Shown here piece by piece: positions 61,435-64,000 of a stretch of DNA of 64,000 nt. Position 1 is the first letter of the stretch, and every line of letters starts with the position of its first letter. Under the pieces are notes generated by a model that did not search any database, was not told the origin of the DNA, and was given only the letters and a program-made list of their open reading frames with translations. The translations under genes and the position numbers were made by a program. This DNA comes from VSJD01 sp964617825 (lineage in GTDB: Bacteria; Verrucomicrobiota; Kiritimatiellia; JAAZAB01): positions 1 through 64,000 of the forward strand of contig CAZTWL010000005.1 in the NCBI GenBank assembly GCA_964617825.1, read 5' to 3'.

Positions 61435-62523
61435 ATGCAGTCGTTAACCTATCGGATCGACAAGAAACTGCCGGTGGCGATGTATTATCAGCTGGCTTGC
61501 CAGATCAAGGAATATATCCGCCAGGGACTCCTCCAACCCGGCGCGCGCCTGCCGACCGAATGGGAATTGGCCGGTCAGACCGGGATTAACCGTTTGACGG
61601 CCCGCCAATGTTATCAGTTTCTGGAACGCGAGGGAGTTGTTCACCGCTACCGGAGCAAAGGGACCTTTGTGACGGGGAATAACCCGAACGAGACGATCAA
61701 AACCAGGTCACATGTGGTCTTCCTGACATTTGTAAAGGAACTGGACGCCTATTTCGGGCGCGTGGTCAAGGGTCTTGAAGAAGTTTTGACCAAACGCGGC
61801 ATCAACCTGGTGCTGCAATTGGCCCCGGACAACGAGGCGTTGAAAATCGATGACATCCTGCGCATGCGGCCGGATGGACTCGTTTGGACGTTTCGCGATA
61901 TCGAACAGGCGCCGAAATTGATTCGGCTGGTCCAGCGGAATGGGCTGCCCCTGGCGTTGATCGACAGCCGAGTGGATCGGATGCGCGCGGATTGGGCGGG
62001 AATCGATATGGCCTGGGGTACGGCGCAATTGGTGCAACGGCTGGTTACTCAAGGCTGCCGCCGGATTCGTCTGGTTTGTTTCAGCCACCGCAATTGCCGG
62101 GTCGAAACGGACGCAAACGTGCGCGCATTTCGGGCGGCCATTGCCGCCGCCGGGCTGTCGGGTTTGTCCGGCGTGGTTGAGCAGCACGTGCTATCCATGC
62201 AAGAAAGCGTTAATCCGGCGCCTTTCCTGGATGCCCTGGCCGGCGCCTGCGCGTCCGATGACGCCATCATCCTTCATACCCGCTTTGCCGATCCCCTTGA
62301 TTATATCGGATATTTGTGGGCCAAGCACCGTGCCGCTTTGAAAAGCACAAAGATCGGTTTGATGCTTTCGGATGCTCACCCGCCGACCAGTATTGCGGGT
62401 CTGCCGATCGTGCCGGTAATTCGCAGCGACCTGGAGGTGGGGCGGCGGGCGGCCGAACTGATTGCGGCCCGGATTGAGCGCAAGGGGCCGCGTCATCCGC
62501 AACAAATTGCGATCAGGGCATAG
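61435..62523 (+). CDS. GntR/LacI-type transcriptional regulator
   Basis: A 362-residue regulator. The N-terminal GntR winged helix runs PVAMYYQLACQIKEYIRQG, LPTEWELAGQTGINRLTARQ and YRSKGTFVTG. The C-terminal half (from about 90) is a LacI-type periplasmic-binding-like effector domain: YFGRVVKGLEEVLTKRGI, DGLVWT, ALIDSRVD, the YIGYLWAK segment and PVIRSDLEVGRRAAELI. This fusion is typical of sugar-responsive AraR-like regulators. GGAGG is 5 bases before the ATG. It is 26 bases upstream of the dehydrogenase genes, which it may control. Confidence 0.9.
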   Translation: MQSLTYRIDKKLPVAMYYQLACQIKEYIRQGLLQPGARLPTEWELAGQTGINRLTARQCYQFLEREGVVHRYRSKGTFVTGNNPNETIKTRSHVVFLTFVKELDAYFGRVVKGLEEVLTKRGINLVLQLAPDNEALKIDDILRMRPDGLVWTFRDIEQAPKLIRLVQRNGLPLALIDSRVDRMRADWAGIDMAWGTAQLVQRLVTQGCRRIRLVCFSHRNCRVETDANVRAFRAAIAAAGLSGLSGVVEQHVLSMQESVNPAPFLDALAGACASDDAIILHTRFADPLDYIGYLWAKHRAALKSTKIGLMLSDAHPPTSIAGLPIVPVIRSDLEVGRRAAELIAARIERKGPRHPQQIAIRA

Positions 62524-62548
62524 GTATAAAACGCCTGGAGAAAACGTC

Positions 62549-63523
62549 GTGAATAATGCAATCGAATTGAATACGGCCAAGGAAGCGTTGAAAAGAATGT
62601 GGCTGATCCGCTTGTTCGAAGAGCGCGCCAAGCAGCGCTATCAGCAGAATCGCGTCGCCGGCTGTTTTATGGGTGCGCTGCACAGTTATATCGGGCAGGA
62701 AGCGGTTGCCGTCGGCATCAGTCTGAATCTGCGCGACGACGATTACGTCTTCAGCACGCACCGCGGGCACGGCCATTTGATCGCCAAAGGCGGGGATCTC
62801 AAGGCGATCATGGCGGAGTTGCAGGGTAAAGCCACCGGCTGCTCGCACGGCATGGGCGGCTCCATGCACCTGTTCGATCCAAAGCTCGCATTTATGGGCG
62901 GCAATGGCATTGTCGGCGGCGGTTTGCCGCTGGCCACCGGCGCCGCCTATGCGGCGCAGTACCGGCATACAACCCAGGTGGCGGTGTGCTATTTCGGTGA
63001 CGGCGCCGCCAGTCAGGGCACCTTTCACGAGGCTTTGAATATGGCCGGCTTATGGAAATTGCCCGTGATTTTCGTGTGTGAAAACAACAATTATGCGGTC
63101 CTGACGCCGGCTTGCGACACAATCGCTGTCAAGGACGTAGCGATGCGCGCCGCCGGATATGCCATGCCGGGCATCGTTCTGGATGGCAACGATCTTGAGG
63201 CGATATATTCGGCTGCGGGCGGCGCCGTCCGCAGGGCGCGGGCCGGGGAAGGTCCTTCCTTGTTGGAATGCAAGACGTTCCGGCATGATTCGCATTGCAT
63301 GGTGTTGCCCGAAATGCGCCCGGCGGACGAAATAACGCATTGGAAAACCATGGATCCCATCAAGCGGTACGAAACCCACCTGGCCAACGATCGGCAGGTC
63401 AGCGGTGAGGATTTGGCGGCCATCAAACTTGAAGCGGTCAACCTGATTGAAGCCGCCGACCAGTTTGCAGCCAAGAGCGATTTTCCGGATGCGGATAGTT
63501 TTCGCGCCAATGTCAGTCGTTAA
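62549..63523 (+). CDS. 2-oxoacid dehydrogenase (pyruvate/acetoin type) E1 subunit alpha
   Basis: A 324-residue thiamine-diphosphate enzyme subunit. The start is GTG at 62549, with GGAG 8 bases upstream. RGHGHLIAKGGDL, SHGMGGSMHLFD and GNGIVGGGLPLATGAA are typical of E1-alpha. The TPP/magnesium motif is GDGAASQGTFHEALN, followed by ENNNYAV. RHDSHCMVLPEMRP replaces the usual R-x-x-GHS-x-x-D loop. It could belong to a pyruvate, acetoin or branched-chain complex; the missing E2/E3 genes prevent a choice. Confidence 0.92.
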   Translation: MNNAIELNTAKEALKRMWLIRLFEERAKQRYQQNRVAGCFMGALHSYIGQEAVAVGISLNLRDDDYVFSTHRGHGHLIAKGGDLKAIMAELQGKATGCSHGMGGSMHLFDPKLAFMGGNGIVGGGLPLATGAAYAAQYRHTTQVAVCYFGDGAASQGTFHEALNMAGLWKLPVIFVCENNNYAVLTPACDTIAVKDVAMRAAGYAMPGIVLDGNDLEAIYSAAGGAVRRARAGEGPSLLECKTFRHDSHCMVLPEMRPADEITHWKTMDPIKRYETHLANDRQVSGEDLAAIKLEAVNLIEAADQFAAKSDFPDADSFRANVSR

Positions 63524-63536
63524 ATGCGAGGATGTT

Positions 63537-64000
63537 ATGCGAACATTAAAATATATCGAGGCGGTCAACGAAGCGCTGCGCGAGGAAATGGATCGGGATG
63601 GCGATATTTTCATCCTGGGAGAGGATGTCGGAACGCTGGGCGGCGGCTACGGGGCCAGCGAGGGACTGCTCAAGCGGTTCGGCCCGATGCGCGTCCGGCA
63701 AACGCCCATCGCGGAATCGGGGTTTACGGGTTTGGCCGTCGGCGCCGCCATGGCCGGGTTGCGGCCGGTGGTGGAGATCATGTATCTGGATTTTATCACC
63801 ACGGCGATGGATCCGGTCGTCAATCAGGCCGCCAAAATCAACCTGATGTCGGATGGACTCATGAATGCGCCGATGGTAATCCGCGCTCCCTATGGCGTCA
63901 ACACCCGCGAAGCGGCCCAGCACAGCCAGAGCCTGGAAGCCTGGTTTATGCACACCCCCGGTTTGAAGGTCGTAATGCCGGCAACGGCTTACGATGCCAA
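63537..64000 (+). CDS. 2-oxoacid dehydrogenase E1 subunit beta (partial)
   Basis: The first 154 residues are in the window. MRTLKYIEAVNEALREEM, ILGEDVGTLGG, RQTPIAESGFTGLAVGAAMAG and MNAPMVIRAPYG match E1-beta of pyruvate/acetoin dehydrogenases, including the Glu that activates TPP (IAESG region). The gene starts 13 bases after the alpha subunit, with GAGG upstream, and is cut by the end of the window. Confidence 0.93.
   Translation, partial: MRTLKYIEAVNEALREEMDRDGDIFILGEDVGTLGGGYGASEGLLKRFGPMRVRQTPIAESGFTGLAVGAAMAGLRPVVEIMYLDFITTAMDPVVNQAAKINLMSDGLMNAPMVIRAPYGVNTREAAQHSQSLEAWFMHTPGLKVVMPATAYDA

Overview
The window reads as a piece of a metagenome-assembled or draft genome from a Gram-negative bacterium. 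I estimate about 55-58% GC, and there are two 10-base N gaps. TolB, Pal, an outer-membrane-barrel protein, MEP-pathway isoprenoid genes, undecaprenyl enzymes, several Gfo/Idh/MocA oxidoreductases and anaerobe-type enzymes (hybrid cluster protein, radical SAM aminomutase) together suggest a PVC-superphylum organism (Kiritimatiellota, Verrucomicrobiota or Lentisphaerota). This placement is inference from protein flavour, not from a marker-gene tree.

Layout. 1-6.4 kb (minus): gyrB-gyrA, trmB and uppP. 6.5-9.6 kb: a large secreted caspase-like protein. 9.7-15.9 kb (plus): a membrane protein, tolB-pal, a tatA-like gene, two unrecognised proteins and alr. 16.1-19.9 kb (plus): a tight four-gene operon of two Ddl-like ATP-grasp ligases, a GNAT acetyltransferase and a lysine 2,3-aminomutase-type radical SAM enzyme. 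This is the best candidate for an undescribed pathway in the window. 19.9-29.7 kb (minus): ispG, a HAD phosphatase, a secreted amidohydrolase, then rseP-dxr-cdsA-uppS-degT, with cdsA split by the second gap. 30-39 kb: cell-wall amidase, TPR protein, EamA transporter, a tiny strongly expressed-looking basic protein with its own promoter and terminator, tRNA-Ala(CGC), a hydrolase and a DUF2339/DUF3999 pair. 39-45 kb: DUF481 protein, mscL, an alcohol dehydrogenase, an M28/DUF4910-like protein and a glycerophosphodiesterase.

45-50.7 kb (minus) is a riboflavin and nucleotide-metabolism block (nrdR, unknown, ribBA, ribH, nusB, ribD) plus a DUF192 gene. 50.7-57.6 kb is accessory: a long imperfect inverted repeat that may be a structured RNA, a visibly AT-richer AGE-family epimerase gene with an internally deleted insertion sequence 7 bp upstream of its start, a serine hydrolase, an AraC pseudogene and three Gfo/Idh/MocA genes. 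57.7-61.2 kb (plus) is an apparent stress operon: Rrf2 regulator, hybrid cluster protein, ferredoxin with a His/Gly repeat linker, and cupin. 61.4-64 kb carries a GntR/LacI-type regulator followed by the alpha and beta E1 subunits of a 2-oxoacid dehydrogenase, cut by the window end.

No rRNA or CRISPR array was seen. Promoters are called by eye from -35/-10 hexamers with 16-18 bp spacing and are predictions only.
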